Made by a program: the position numbers and the translations under genes | NCBI GenBank assembly: GCA_949317995.1 | Contig: OX439039.1 | Coordinates: 12,329,282 to 12,393,281 of the forward strand | Direction of reading: 5' to 3' | Source: Acholoe squamosa | Taxonomy: Eukaryota; Annelida; Polychaeta; Phyllodocida; Polynoidae | Length of the DNA: 64,000 bases | In this document: positions 32,801 through 39,801 of the stretch, piece by piece | Layout: each line of letters opens with the position of its first letter | Position numbering within the stretch: the stretch's first letter is position 1 | The notes under the pieces: generated by a model | Seen by the model: the letters and a program-made list of their open reading frames with translations, nothing else | Told to the model about the DNA's origin: nothing | The model's database searches: none

Positions 32801-35213
32801 GACATTTAAGTATTATGTGGACCTGAAATGGCTCTTTTCAAATAAATGCAATACGCAGGTTGTGGACTAAATTTCAGTATAGCCCCAAACCCAGAATTTT
32901 ACCATAACATCATCATATTCCTCACATACAAACTTTCCTATATTCAAGCACCTCTATACCTAATTTCTTTTTTTATTATATCCTACTTATTTTTTTGTTG
33001 GCTACATTTTCTTTAATTAGGATAGTAATACTGGAGGGATGCATCAGGTATAACCAGATTGACTTAGCTTAAGAACAGGTTAACACTATTCTAGATCTAC
33101 CCCTACCAAATTGAATCCTATCCTATCCATATAAGATGTCCCTTCCCCCTACCATTCGCCCTAGCTGACTGGTTTTCTAAGGTTGCTGTTATTTGGAGAT
33201 TATTGAGGAGTGCATTGTATACATACTTCCTTCGCCGCTAAACTACGGAGAGAAAAACCGAGCAGTCAATTTCCCTAATTTTCCTGCTATGTATCTCTGA
33301 ATAAGAAATAACATTGGGAATTTTTGTGATATGCTTCCTATTTTTTAATATTCAATGAATGTCTGAGCAATGATTTCTGTCCTGTATGGAAAATAATACC
33401 ATACACGATGAGACCATTTAGCAAAATTGAAATGGATACAGATACTCGGTGGGTAAAGTATTGTATATCTCAGGTTGAATTTGGGCGGAAATGTGTTTAA
33501 ATTGAGCCTTTCAACTGTTCCCAATGTTGCTTCTTGTTGCTGAGATCGGTAGAAATGAAATTGAATTATTAGTACTGCCAGCATAAGAAGCAGAATATGT
33601 AGTGGTAGTGCCTAACTATGCGAGAATTTGGACTCCAAGTTCTCTGATAGTTTTATTACACTTACGGATAAACTGCTTTATGAGGCCTATCTGCCTGATT
33701 TAAAATGCATGATGAAAAGGAAAAGAAAAAAAGAATGGTAAAAGGAAAATCTTGCTAGACCATCATGTAGACGTTAACCCTTTAAAGGTCACCATGCATG
33801 AATAGCTCAATCTCGGGATAAACCAGTATTTGCATACATTTAATTTGTTACATCTATGTAAAGAAAAATATTATGACAAAATTTGTTTCTTTTCATAAAT
33901 ATTCCCACTTTTGTTCAGTGGTCTGACAGATGCAGCTCTTCTTTTACTTCCCAGTGAGTGTTTTCATACCCTCCCTCAAGGGGCACCCCAGTCCCCTGAC
34001 TGACCATGGTTGCCTTCACTGATAAGGGTACTGATGATGCCATCAGTACCCTTATGCACTCACTATCCACAAGGGGGCACCACTCCTGTTTTTATTTTAG
34101 ACCTTTGAACAGATTCTCATCATACCAACGGAATTAGCTTAAATGGACCCTTAATCAGTCTATTTCAAATTAAATTCTGTTATAGAAGGTTATTATAATG
34201 GAATTTTCCCTTGAAAAAGAATGTGCATGTTGTCCTGTAAGGGCCACTGATTCAGGATTGCATCATTCCCATTGGTCGTCCTCATGGTAAGACTGCTCAC
34301 CAGCACTTTATTGGAGCATCGATGCTGAACCTCCGGGGCTGTATCAACCCCACAGATAATTGTGGATCAACATGGTAAAAGGTATGCCCGCGAGAGGGTG
34401 CGTGGGTGTACCATTTACCGTGTTGATCCACATATTATCAGCATGATGCTTTAATGCAGTCCTGTAGAGTTACTCACTCACCAGGGCTGCATCCATGCAT
34501 CATGACGACCAGTGAGTATGACGCATTAATGCATTAGCGGCCACTAAAGGGTCAATTAGCATGAAGCTCGAGGATATTTGAAATACTTTTGAGTCCTAAA
34601 AGATGGCATGGGTAAGCACCATCACTCTACCTATCCCAGATGCCATTGGTACCTCCCGTTCATAATTATCAGTACTGTAGTAGTAAGGGTGTCGGAACAT
34701 GTCTTCTAAAATGAGCCTAGGTAAAACATGCATCCTGTTGAGTTTTCCTTTTAGTTTAAAATTCAGAATAGTTAAGTACCGAATCAGTCACGTATATATC
34801 TCATAATTATGAGATGGCATACACAAATTTGTTGCATTTGATGTAATAGTAAGGGTTCTCCGTGATGTACATGTATTGTTTAAAATGTAACTAGAACCTC
34901 ATTGCACTTTCAATCTTATACTATTATATTCCTATAAATAAGTTTATCCTATGTAGACATTTACAGAATTGGAAGATAAAATATGATAAAAGAAAGACAT
35001 AACTTTTAAATCTTTGAAGATTGTCTTGTTCTATTATTGTCATAAGCAATCAAATGTAATACCGCTGATTATTCATAGTTTGCATTCCTATTTTTCCAGA
35101 CGCGAGAGAAACAATCAACCTTCATAGAAAAGGCAGGTCAATCGGGGAGAGTGAGGCTAGCAACGACTCGGCAAAGAGGAACGATAAAGCCACCAAGTAA
35201 CTCTACTAACTAA
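4124..35213 (+). CDS. SH2-tailed unconventional myosin, 5'-partial, 32 exons
   Basis: Exons: 4124-4189, 4584-4714, 6416-6518, 6814-6916, 7260-7416, 7860-7965, 8537-8656, 8867-8975, 9411-9631, 10888-11040, 11389-11505, 12240-12351, 12781-12845, 13160-13213, 14158-14277, 14538-14623, 14994-15089, 15529-15620, 16043-16207, 16512-16582, 17191-17342, 18050-18139, 18647-18764, 19804-19923, 21195-21224, 24473-24532, 25699-25758, 26898-26957, 29142-29213, 31418-31783, 33021-33047, 35100-35213. Every intron is GT-AG and the phases join without a stop, giving 1,171 visible residues. Domain order is motor (1 to about 665), IQ, charged helix, SH2 (about 790-870), then a Pro/Gly-rich tail. The first visible exon begins at the T-Y-V-G-D-I-L motif, so roughly the first 80-100 motor residues lie upstream or were not recognised. 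Expected role: actin-based ATPase motor whose SH2 tail binds phosphotyrosine partners. SH2-tailed animal myosins have been numbered class XXVIII, from memory. Exons 25-31 are less certain than the motor and SH2 exons. Confidence 0.93.
5271..5589. mobile_element. MITE with 31-bp perfect TIRs and TTA target duplication
   Basis: gggagtgatcattttttaac at the left end is matched inverted at the right end (31 bp). It is flanked by tta on both sides (5268-5270, 5590-5592). The inside has C-run and G-run modules (gaccccccc). The 3-bp TTA duplication fits PIF/Harbinger-type elements. Confidence 0.8.
6416..6518 (+). CDS. Myosin exon 3: P-loop (Walker A)
   Basis: The exon encodes [13 protein letters not shown], the myosin P-loop that grips ATP phosphates, with every key residue present. 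The first serine codon is completed across the intron. It is followed by a helix ending in the I-L-Q that precedes the next exon's C-N-P-I-L-E-A-F-G. It runs from phase 2 to phase 0. Confidence 0.96.
6814..6916 (+). CDS. Myosin exon 4: switch I
   Basis: The exon encodes [11 protein letters not shown] followed by [11 protein letters not shown], the canonical switch I loop, at about residues 116-126 of the visible protein. The conserved Asn, Ser and Arg residues needed for ATP hydrolysis are intact, so this should be an active motor. It ends in phase 1 before gtgag. Confidence 0.96.
7260..8656 (+). CDS. Myosin exons 5-7: upper 50 kDa region
   Basis: Exon 5 (7260-7416) encodes the Y-L-L-E-K-S-R-L-V and N-F-H-I-F-Y-Y-M motifs. 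Exon 6 (7860-7965) encodes [10 protein letters not shown] and the A-F-D-I-V-G-F helix. Exon 7 (8537-8656) encodes a helix ending in [11 protein letters not shown]. The exon 5 donor was chosen at AA|gtgggt rather than four bases later because only this joins exon 6 in frame to give S-Y-K-Y-L. Confidence 0.93.
7587..7652. repeat. Palindromic element, copy 1
   Basis: ggatcagcacaggaaaaggtac pairs with gtaccttttcctgtgttgatcc around a G/C-rich loop (gcctgcgagggggtgcgcgg). It lies in the myosin intron 7417-7859. Copies 2 and 3 are at 34362 and 39932. Confidence 0.85.
8867..8975 (+). CDS. Myosin exon 8: actin-binding (HCM) loop with TEDS site
   Basis: This exon carries the K-L-L-G-L helix and the surface loop that contacts actin. 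Counting back 16 residues from the D of D-A-I-S-K (equivalent to DALAK) places Gln (codon 8936-8938) at the TEDS position, with Glu next to it. Most myosins have Thr, Ser, Glu or Asp there. It ends in phase 1 and joins exon 9. Confidence 0.93.
9411..9631 (+). CDS. Myosin exon 9: switch II and relay helix
   Basis: The longest motor exon (221 nt) encodes [16 protein letters not shown], then switch [11 protein letters not shown], at about residue 342, and the relay segment [16 protein letters not shown]. All invariant switch II residues (D-I-F-G-F-E) are present. The reading frame stays open past the exon into the intron, so the gtgggt donor at 9632 was used as the end. Confidence 0.96.
9783..9926. 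mobile_element. hAT-like MITE (CAG...CTG ends)
   Basis: The left end cagggttggatccagga and the right end tctaaatccgccactg are inverted repeats of a CAGTGGCGGATCCAG-type terminus, with G and C runs inside. A weaker relative spans about 17430-17606. It lies in a myosin intron. Confidence 0.6.
10469..10721. mobile_element. MITE with 30-bp TIRs
   Basis: aggtcaaatcccacatggcg at the left and its complement ending ggattcgacct at the right; both contain gatttagggct. The flanking TA suggests a TA-target element. Confidence 0.65.
10888..11505 (+). CDS. Myosin exons 10-11: lower 50 kDa region
   Basis: Exon 10 (10888-11040) continues the relay with the [12 protein letters not shown] and L-L-D-E-E-S motifs. 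Exon 11 (11389-11505) carries K-S-F-V-D-K-L and F-T-I-K-H-Y-A-G-E, which is the strut and loop region. Both are phase 0 throughout. Confidence 0.94.
11652..11803. mobile_element. Short MITE with GGGGGCTAGCA ends
   Basis: gggggcctagcatggtaatgc and gcaatttgtcgtgctagccccc are inverted repeats. It lies in the myosin intron after exon 11. Confidence 0.55.
11908..12035. repeat. (CT)n / TCTG microsatellite
   Basis: A CT-rich run of about 125 bp with TCTG variants at its start, in the intron before myosin exon 12. It may serve as a pyrimidine-rich region but lies more than 200 bp from the acceptor. Confidence 0.95.
12240..13213 (+). CDS. Myosin exons 12-14: helix, loop 2 and SH1-proximal segment
   Basis: Exon 12 (12240-12351) begins [14 protein letters not shown]. 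Exon 13 (12781-12845) encodes a Ser/Thr-rich loop 2 that is not strongly basic. Exon 14 (13160-13213) gives [13 protein letters not shown], the segment that leads to the last actin-binding helix. Loop 2 is short (about 30 residues), so there is no large class-III-style insert. Confidence 0.9.
13590..13672 (+). repeat. Non-LTR retrotransposon 3' tail
   Basis: cccccactgcaggataaataaa followed by cacatttgaattgaattgaattga: a short 3' UTR remnant with a pentanucleotide (AATTG)n tail, common for LINE or SINE ends. Confidence 0.5.
14158..15089 (+). CDS. Myosin exons 15-17: SH1/SH2 helices and converter
   Basis: Exon 15 (14158-14277) encodes F-I-R-C-I-K-P-N, the reactive-thiol-helix region common to all myosins. 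Exon 16 (14538-14623) encodes [16 protein letters not shown], with Tyr-Thr-Gly where many myosins have Leu-Arg-Tyr/Ser-Gly. Exon 17 (14994-15089) covers the converter. The phase 0/2/2 joins are exact. Confidence 0.94.
15133..15238. mobile_element. Short TTTAAGGGCCGCT MITE
   Basis: taaccctttaagggccgcta at the left, catcagcggtctctaaagga at the right. A shortened member of the family, in the intron after myosin exon 17. Confidence 0.6.
15529..16207 (+). CDS. Myosin exons 18-19: end of motor, IQ motif, charged helix
   Basis: Exon 18 (15529-15620) completes the motor with [10 protein letters not shown] and begins the neck. Exon 19 (16043-16207) completes a single IQ motif, [13 protein letters not shown], a calmodulin or light-chain site. 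It continues as an Ala/Glu/Lys/Arg-rich run of about 45 residues that could be a short coiled coil or a single alpha helix. The short neck suggests a short lever arm. Confidence 0.94.
16512..16582 (+). CDS. Myosin exon 20: Gly/Pro linker
   Basis: A short 71-nt exon (phase 1 to 0) encodes F-F-K-N-G-G-D-G-G followed by two proline clusters. It links the charged helix to the SH2 region and is probably a flexible hinge. Confidence 0.85.
16895..17060 (+). repeat. Dispersed repeat with ACTC tail, copy 2
   Basis: Second copy of the family at 3435, same strand, about 85% alike by eye. It lies in the intron before the SH2 exons. Confidence 0.6.
17191..18764 (+). CDS. Myosin exons 21-23: SH2 domain
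   Basis: Exons 17191-17342, 18050-18139 and 18647-18764 encode a complete SH2 domain. It begins W-F-Q-Q-T-Q, then [14 protein letters not shown], then [10 protein letters not shown]. The phosphotyrosine-binding beta-B arginine (in F-L-I-R) is kept at about residue 817. The R-H-Y-M-I-D-Q and L-N-D-L-V-E-Y-Y motifs complete the fold. The order and spacing resemble the HSH2D/SH2D2A/SH2D7 adaptor family, including the W-F-Q lead-in and the R-H-x-x-I-D motif. The domain should dock on tyrosine-phosphorylated partners and tether the motor there. Confidence 0.95.
17819..17880. repeat. (TA)n microsatellite
   Basis: About 30 TA units in the intron between SH2 exons 21 and 22. Confidence 0.95.
18971..19562. 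mobile_element. TIR element with a telomere-like (GGGTTAGGG-type) core
   Basis: The left end (atagtataattttgtgtgag, then aacaagtccccc and ggtcatgtcc) matches the right end inverted. The centre (about 19095-19380) is degenerate GGGTTAGGG/GGGTTCGGG/GGGATAGG repeats on the + strand. It lies in the myosin intron between the SH2 exons and exon 24. Confidence 0.6.
19804..19923 (+). CDS. Myosin exon 24: post-SH2 segment
   Basis: A phase-0 exon of 40 codons encodes [15 protein letters not shown], like the stretch after the SH2 domain in SH2D7/HSH2D-type adaptors, then an acidic Y-W-D-L-L-D-A-E-D segment. The acceptor is catgtag and the donor gtaaag. Confidence 0.88.
20155..20455. mobile_element. TTTAAGGGCC-type MITE with 19-bp tandem repeats
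   Basis: It begins cccttcaagggcccctaatg, repeats aacaagggcccctaatgt about four times, then carries family-specific GCATCATG motifs and ends tagcccttaaaggtaat. Confidence 0.5.
20895..21082. mobile_element. TTTAAGGGCCGCTGATGCA-type MITE
   Basis: taaccatttaaggggcgctg at the left and agcggccattaaagagttaa at the right are inverted repeats. Internal GCAT/ATGC-rich repeats (ggtgcatcatgacgaccgat) are shared with copies near 15133, 20155, 34234, 41521 and 45530. Confidence 0.7.
21195..21224 (+). CDS. Myosin exon 25: proline micro-exon
   Basis: A 30-nt exon (acceptor tttttccag, donor gtaata) encodes ten residues ending in four prolines. It is phase 0 like its neighbours, so it could be skipped without a frameshift. 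The prediction rests on splice sites and composition only. Confidence 0.55.
21225..24472. other. Myosin intron without a recognised feature
   Basis: 3.2 kb of AT-rich DNA between exons 25 and 26. Short ORFs only; no protein domain, RNA gene or clear TIR was seen. Confidence 0.5.
24473..24532 (+). CDS. Myosin exon 26: tail exon
   Basis: A 60-nt phase-0 exon begins [12 protein letters not shown] and has clean splice sites (tgttgcag, gtaagc). Its size, its phase and its Pro/Gly composition fit the modular tail. Low complexity prevents a homology check by eye. Confidence 0.6.
25699..25758 (+). CDS. Myosin exon 27: repeat exon, copy 1
   Basis: A 60-nt phase-0 exon (gaaaacag/gtaaac) encodes D-Q-P-T-Y-L-F and then [13 protein letters not shown]. 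It sits in the first unit of a 1,199-bp tandem duplication. A diverged relative is exon 29. The D-x-D-x-x-G-A-[KR]-S-R-x-F-G pattern is not one I recognise. Confidence 0.7.
26898..26957 (+). CDS. Myosin exon 28: repeat exon, copy 2
   Basis: Identical in sequence to exon 27 and exactly 1,199 bp downstream, in the second unit of the tandem duplication. Both copies are phase 0, so including either or both keeps the frame. Confidence 0.7.
29142..29213 (+). CDS. Myosin exon 29: diverged repeat exon
   Basis: A 72-nt phase-0 exon (tttctaaacag/gtaatt) ends [13 protein letters not shown]. It matches the pattern of exons 27 and 28 but has a different lead-in with Trp and Cys. It implies an older exon duplication before the recent tandem one. 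An alternative acceptor six bases downstream also keeps the frame. Confidence 0.68.
30065..30273. mobile_element. MITE with ~43-bp TIRs and TA duplication
   Basis: ctaagaagggtaaggcacta at the left is matched by the inverted right end, including ccctctgtcag. TA flanks both ends, fitting a Tc1/mariner-type MITE. It lies in the intron before exon 30. Confidence 0.7.
31418..31783 (+). CDS. Myosin exon 30: proline-rich exon with M-G-I-L-P-P repeats
   Basis: The largest tail exon (366 nt if the acceptor at 31416-31417 is used; one at 31407-31408 is also in phase) starts with polyproline blocks of eight prolines, typical of profilin, EVH1 or SH3 ligands. It then has about six tandem heptapeptides of the form M-G-I-L-P-P-D/G, encoded by a 21-nt minisatellite, and a second proline cluster. 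The gtgaaa donor is weak; see the readthrough stop and AATAAA just downstream. Confidence 0.75.
31793..31807 (+). promoter_or_regulatory. Possible intronic polyadenylation site
   Basis: If exon 30 is not spliced at 31783, the frame continues five codons (V-K-L-S, then TGA at about 31796). An AATAAA hexamer follows at 31802-31807. This could create a shorter isoform lacking exons 31-32. The sequence shows only the stop and the hexamer; use is inferred. Confidence 0.35.
32254..32632. mobile_element. MITE with ~80-bp imperfect TIRs
   Basis: The left arm (gggtcacttcttgcagaatt, then gacctggcc and ggagacaaatgtt) matches the right arm inverted (aatgtttgtctcc, ggccaggtc, agaagagaccc). An internal palindrome around cagatgagatctca is also present. 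Confidence 0.6.
33021..33047 (+). CDS. Myosin exon 31: micro-exon
   Basis: A 27-nt phase-0 exon (tttctttaattag/gtataa) would add nine residues, D-S-N-T-G-G-M-H-Q. The acceptor is strong, but so short an exon is only tentative. Confidence 0.45.
34234..34554. mobile_element. TTTAAGGGCCGCTGATGCA-type MITE with nested palindrome
   Basis: Left end cctgtaagggccactgattc, right end gcattagcggccactaaagg. The 70-bp palindromic element (34362-34431) sits inside it. Confidence 0.65.
34362..34431. repeat. Palindromic element, copy 2
   Basis: gtggatcaacatggtaaaag at the left end and its near-complement at the right end, ending gttgatccac, with a related G/C loop. It is inserted inside a larger TIR element (34234-34554). 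Confidence 0.85.
35100..35213 (+). CDS. Myosin exon 32: C-terminal exon
   Basis: The terminal exon follows acceptor tatttttccag and encodes 37 residues, basic and Ser/Thr/Arg-rich ([11 protein letters not shown]), then TAA at 35211-35213. It is in phase with the preceding tail exons. The basic tail could aid membrane or actin binding. Confidence 0.75.
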   Translation, partial: TREKQSTFIEKAGQSGRVRLATTRQRGTIKPPSNSTN

Positions 35214-35234
35214 CTGTGCTTCATACATAGATCT

Positions 35235-35240
35235 AATAAA
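35235..35240 (+). promoter_or_regulatory. Polyadenylation signal AATAAA for the myosin gene
   Basis: A canonical AATAAA lies 21 bases after the stop codon. It would give a very short 3' UTR; other, later signals may also be used. Confidence 0.5.
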
Positions 35241-35484
35241 CTTATGAAGTCTAATGTAGTTTTCCCACCATGAATATGATCTTAGATGTTATAATGGTGT
35301 AAAACTAGCATTATTTGAAGTTGCTCACTACAAGCTCTTTATGGGTTGCGTGATGGCTCTCGGTTCAGGCTACTTATCAACACTGCATTGTTGCATTATG
35401 TCAAACCTCTATGAGTGCATCAATCCCATGGGATCACTATGATACAGGAATGCAGTCCTGGTGAGCAGACTCACCAGGACTGCA

Positions 35485-35612
35485 TTCCTGTAAATAGAGA
35501 GAACTAAACGACCATGGTGTACGAGGTGGCCGATCCACCACAAGGGGAGACACCCCCCGAGGGTTGGAGCGGCCACCGAGGACACCAGGGGAGTTTAGTT
35601 CTCTATTTATTT
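35485..35612. mobile_element. Palindromic MITE, ~40-bp arms
   Basis: taaatagagagaactaaac with gaggtggccg, and cggccaccgagg with gagtttagttctctattta at the other end. It lies directly beside a perfect hairpin at 35441-35490 (ggaatgcagtcctggtgag and its complement). Confidence 0.65.
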
Positions 35613-36656
35613 TATGCTTTTAGAAGGTTTAATTCAATAGAAATTAACTATATCCATTACCGTAGTTCCCCGTACTAGCAGCAGTCCACCATTTTGAATG
35701 TTTACATGGACCCAGAACAAGGCTGCAGTACCGGATTGGCCGCAGTAGTGGATTGGCACACATTCCGTTACGCTATTTAGGGTGTGGCGATCGCCACCCA
35801 ATGCTATCTCTATGGCAAGAAGTTATTTGCATAAAATAAATATCATTTCGTCACCCCAGTAGTCTACTCCCAGTGCAAGAAGGTGGTTTTGCAGAAGAGG
35901 CAAAAGAAGTGTTCCATTTAATATAACACAAAGTGGAAACAGCAACATTGCTCTGAGGCCTGCATAGACAGAGCTTCAGTAATTTCGTAGTAGCAACATA
36001 ACGGTCAATACATGTTAAAATATAAGAAAACTATTTTTTCTCCCTAAAATGTCAGTTACAACCTTCTTGCATTCTGTTGATGATTTGTCAAAGCACTGTA
36101 CACCCTTAAAGGGTTAAACTTACGAGGAGCCATATCCGTTCACCTTGTGATAACTGTTATATGTATCTTTGTCACTATATATGTATATAATTTGATGTTG
36201 AAGATATGCGAATAGGAATGTGGTGTTCAAATATGGTTTGACATATTTTATTTGGACCAACTTTGTTATCCATGAAGAATGGTATTTTTCACTGGTTTTA
36301 GATGTATAGAAGAGACATTATGTATGATCACTTACTTTGTAGAAAACCGCATAACCAGGTCTATTTTAGTAAGTTTTATTCGTTCTTAACTTCTTTTTTT
36401 TTCTTAAACATCTTTTTTTCTACGTGCATGAATGAGAGATTTTAGATAAGTGTTATTTGTTAGCGCCTTATCTACACTGTTACAGGTTCACATTGAAATA
36501 ATAACGAATAATAATATTTTGAATATCTGATGGGTGGTTACATACCAGTTATTTTCTGTCGGTCAAAATGTCTTTTAATCTAATTTAACTTTGACTAAAG
36601 TCCAATTAACAGAATTCATATGTTTGAGATACCTTGGAAACTATATCACTCAGGTA

Positions 36657-36695
36657 TGTCGAATTACAGCAAAGCATCTTGATGAGGTGTATTTC
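36657..36695. repeat. Dispersed repeat (tgcaacatagggtgc family), inverted fragment
   Basis: catcttgatgaggtgtatttccttcagttgtc is the complement of the segment at 42112-42143, with no visible mismatch. It lies in the space between the two genes. Confidence 0.6.
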
Positions 36696-36898
36696 CTTCA
36701 GTTGTCTTATTGATTTATTTCATGTCTAATCAAAACTACAGCCTGTTGTCACATATCACTGCCACGTAAAGAGAAACAACCCTTCTTAATCCAAAAGTTC
36801 TTGTGTCTAATCGAATGATCTTACACTCAAGAATTCTGATTCTATTTCATTATGCTTTTTGTTTTAATTCTTGTCAAGATACTGACCACATTTTACCT

Positions 36899-36902
<4 letters not shown>

Positions 36903-36960
<58 letters not shown>
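36903..36960. repeat. (TA)n microsatellite
   Basis: About 29 TA units in the region between the converging genes. Confidence 0.95.
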
Positions 36961-36962
<2 letters not shown>

Positions 36963-37680
36963 GTATGTAACATTCATAGGTTCGTCTACCCAAGGTATCG
37001 TCAACTTTGAATAAACTATACATGTTTATGTTGTCTATACTCTTCCAGTGTCTTGGTACCTCTCGAAACTACCATTTTCTCTATGTAAATTTAATCTTTG
37101 AACCTATGGTTGATGATGAAGATAACAACAAGCTTTAAAATTCACAACTTCATTCACAAAACTGCTACTTGGTGCCTGATGCACTGGAGCAAACCTGTTG
37201 CATTTTTTTTTGCTGGCGCTAGTGGAAGCTAGAGCTATGGCCAATGTTCTCATTGTTAGTTATCGAGCCATGAATCTCACCCAAATGTGCACATGGCGAA
37301 TGGTTACTACGAACCATTATATGATATTCCACCCTACTCTCATGTAAGAGGTATCCTTAATGTTGAATTTGTATACTACTGTGCTTACTTTAAATCAGTC
37401 CAACAGAAATAAATATAAACTGAACTCACCACGGCTCATCTATTCTGTTTAGTATAAAGTCTATTCATTTAAGATATTGTATTACTTTGTTTTTGAATGG
37501 ATACATAATTTTGTAAGACAAAATAGTGTGTATTTTATATAACGTCTTCATTACAATTAAATAGTATACAAAGTACACAAATAGATTCGAGTAGGTAGTG
37601 GTTGAAAAAAATACCTGACATATGGTGTATGTGATATGGTCTCGGAAGTCTGTATGTACATTCTTGTCAGGCGATATACG

Positions 37681-38615
37681 TGCCCCTGATTTATCCATTA
37701 CCAAGACTTTCAGATCCCCACGTCCTTTCACCGTGTACAGGAACTACGGCGTCCCCTTCAGTGTCCACGAGGAATTAAACAAATGCTGCCACCTGTCCAA
37801 CTCCAAGTGAACACTCTATGGGAGCTGTCCTGGTTCGAATCTACCCAAATTTGAGAAATGCATAGTGGGACTTAAGTTACGGTATCAAAATGTACAGAGG
37901 GGATTTGCATGTACAAAGATGTACTTCTACATACACTTCAACCTTAAGTCACTGAAGATCTACATTTCAAACTTTAGAAACGGTAGGCTGGATGCCCAAC
38001 TACCAAACAGCAGGTTCGTATACAAGCAAACATAGCGATAAACTTAGTCTCTGTAGTATCTTTGCTTATAGAATGAATATGCAAATGGCAAGAAACTATC
38101 GAACATAAATATGATGCTTAGTTAAATCCGCAAGTCACGTATCTTTCTTCTTCTTTTTTTCTCGTTTTTATTTTTACTAACAAGGTTCAATCACAAAGTT
38201 GGGATTGAAAAAAAAGCCAATCATTCAAAAGGTTACTTCTCAATACTATCCAGTGGGGCATTTTTAAGTATAATGCTTATAAATTAACCACCAAATCCAA
38301 CAAAAACAAATACATTGCACTGGCATGAGCAGCTGCAGGGAATGTTCATAGTTGTAGTATGTTGAGCAAAAATCCCGCTGAGCTACACAGCAGTGCAGCG
38401 CCAACCGGTATATATACAATATACCACATTAGAATTGGCTGGCTTTGTCAAACGTTTAGCTTTTTCTCAGTTGCACTTGCAGTAAGGACAACAACTCCTC
38501 ACACCGGGCCTCACACATTTCAGACTCGTGTAAAGCAACCGATGCGCCCCCTTCAGGCCCCTCGAGGAATCAGACACGTGCTGCCACCTGTATGACTCCA
38601 ACTGAACCATCCCTG
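37681..38615. repeat. Two related ~130-bp segments
   Basis: 37700-37810 and 38500-38605 share gaggaat, then tgctgccacctgt and gactccaactgaac strings. Read in a common frame, both give L-x-C-C-H-L-like residues with stops. They look like fragments of a dispersed repeat; no gene is claimed. Confidence 0.45.
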
Positions 38616-39768
38616 GGTGCACCAGTTGCATTTACATACAGCCGGATGGCTCTTTGTAAATGGTTATGGTTTATTGTCATATAAGAATCTTGATCATTTC
38701 GACAGATATCCACAATCATACCTGTTTAGTGCAAAACGAAGTCTATCACCACCACGTGAATATATATGGGTCACTCACTTCAACTTTGTACAGAATGTTC
38801 TATGGAAGGTCGTTAGGAATAAAAGCGTGACTCAGTCCATCCGTCCTTATGATATGCTGAATTGACAATTTGGACATCATTGGACCATGCACCATACTTA
38901 TATCTCTCTTCTATCTACTGATATACAGAAACAACTTATCCTCCCATCGATATGAGATCAAGAGTTGGCCCGTTCATATTGATTAACTGGACCCAAACTA
39001 CGTACCTGTCAAGGCCACATCTCCTAGGCTAGGGCTACACATTAGATTAGATGATAGTCACGGCTTCAGCACAGCGCTAGATATACACATCATCTATATC
39101 TCAAGTTTGTTTTTTTTTGCCTCCTGTGTAACATATTTGCAAAGGCACTATCATTGTCTAGTGACTATATCATGTGAGACGTAATCCACGCAAATATAAA
39201 CCTTGAGAATAATTGAAACCACAGTAGTCAGCTGGTAGTTCACTGTTTCTATCAGAGTAAACAGAAATTGACCTTATACTAAGTACCTTATAAGGCCACA
39301 CAATACCGGTATGCTTGATTTCCATGATGTTGGCCAAAATGTGGCAAGGAAATGGTCTGAAAAGGTGAGGCTATAGCCTGTGAATTCAACAGTATTTAGC
39401 CAGAGCTCCAAAAACCTGGCTTTTCCATGTGTGTATTTCTGGGTAGACTTCCGAATGAAAGGATGTCAGCTAAATCCGTGGGAATCGACATTTCCGCCAT
39501 AAGCTTCTTGTTTTCAGGCCTGGCAAGGCCTACACGTCAATTCTAAACATCTCTTATTTATAACATAAAATATGACAATAATAAAAACTCCTTCATAATT
39601 TGTGTATGCAACTAGACACAGTATCGGTATTGAAGAGTGTTTACACATGTACTCATTTTCTTGTATCTTCACAAGAAATTGTCTTTTTTTCCGAACACAT
39701 CTAGTATTAGAACATCACCGAAATAAATAGTTTACAACTCCAACGTGTTTACAGTTTATAGAATACCC

Positions 39769-39801
39769 TTAGATTAGATGTTCTTTGCCATTTGGTTGGA
39801 C
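39769..39801 (-). CDS. Mucin exon 10: C-terminus
   Basis: A 33-nt terminal exon (acceptor ttttgtag) encodes V-Q-P-N-G-K-E-H-L-I and TAA. The phase fits exon 9. The closest clear AATAAA on this strand is about 1.1 kb downstream (38670-38675), which would imply a long 3' UTR. Confidence 0.65.
   Translation of the reverse strand, partial: VQPNGKEHLI

Larger units (their letters stand above)
35241..39768. other. Space between the converging genes
   Basis: Contains the palindromic MITE at 35485, a TA microsatellite, an inverted repeat fragment (36657), the paired segments at 37.7 and 38.5 kb, and probably the mucin 3' UTR at its right side. No coding exon was supported. Confidence 0.5.

Noticed and set aside
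37822..37850. tRNA B-box-like ggttcgaatc
   Set aside because: No matching A box or cloverleaf could be built around it.
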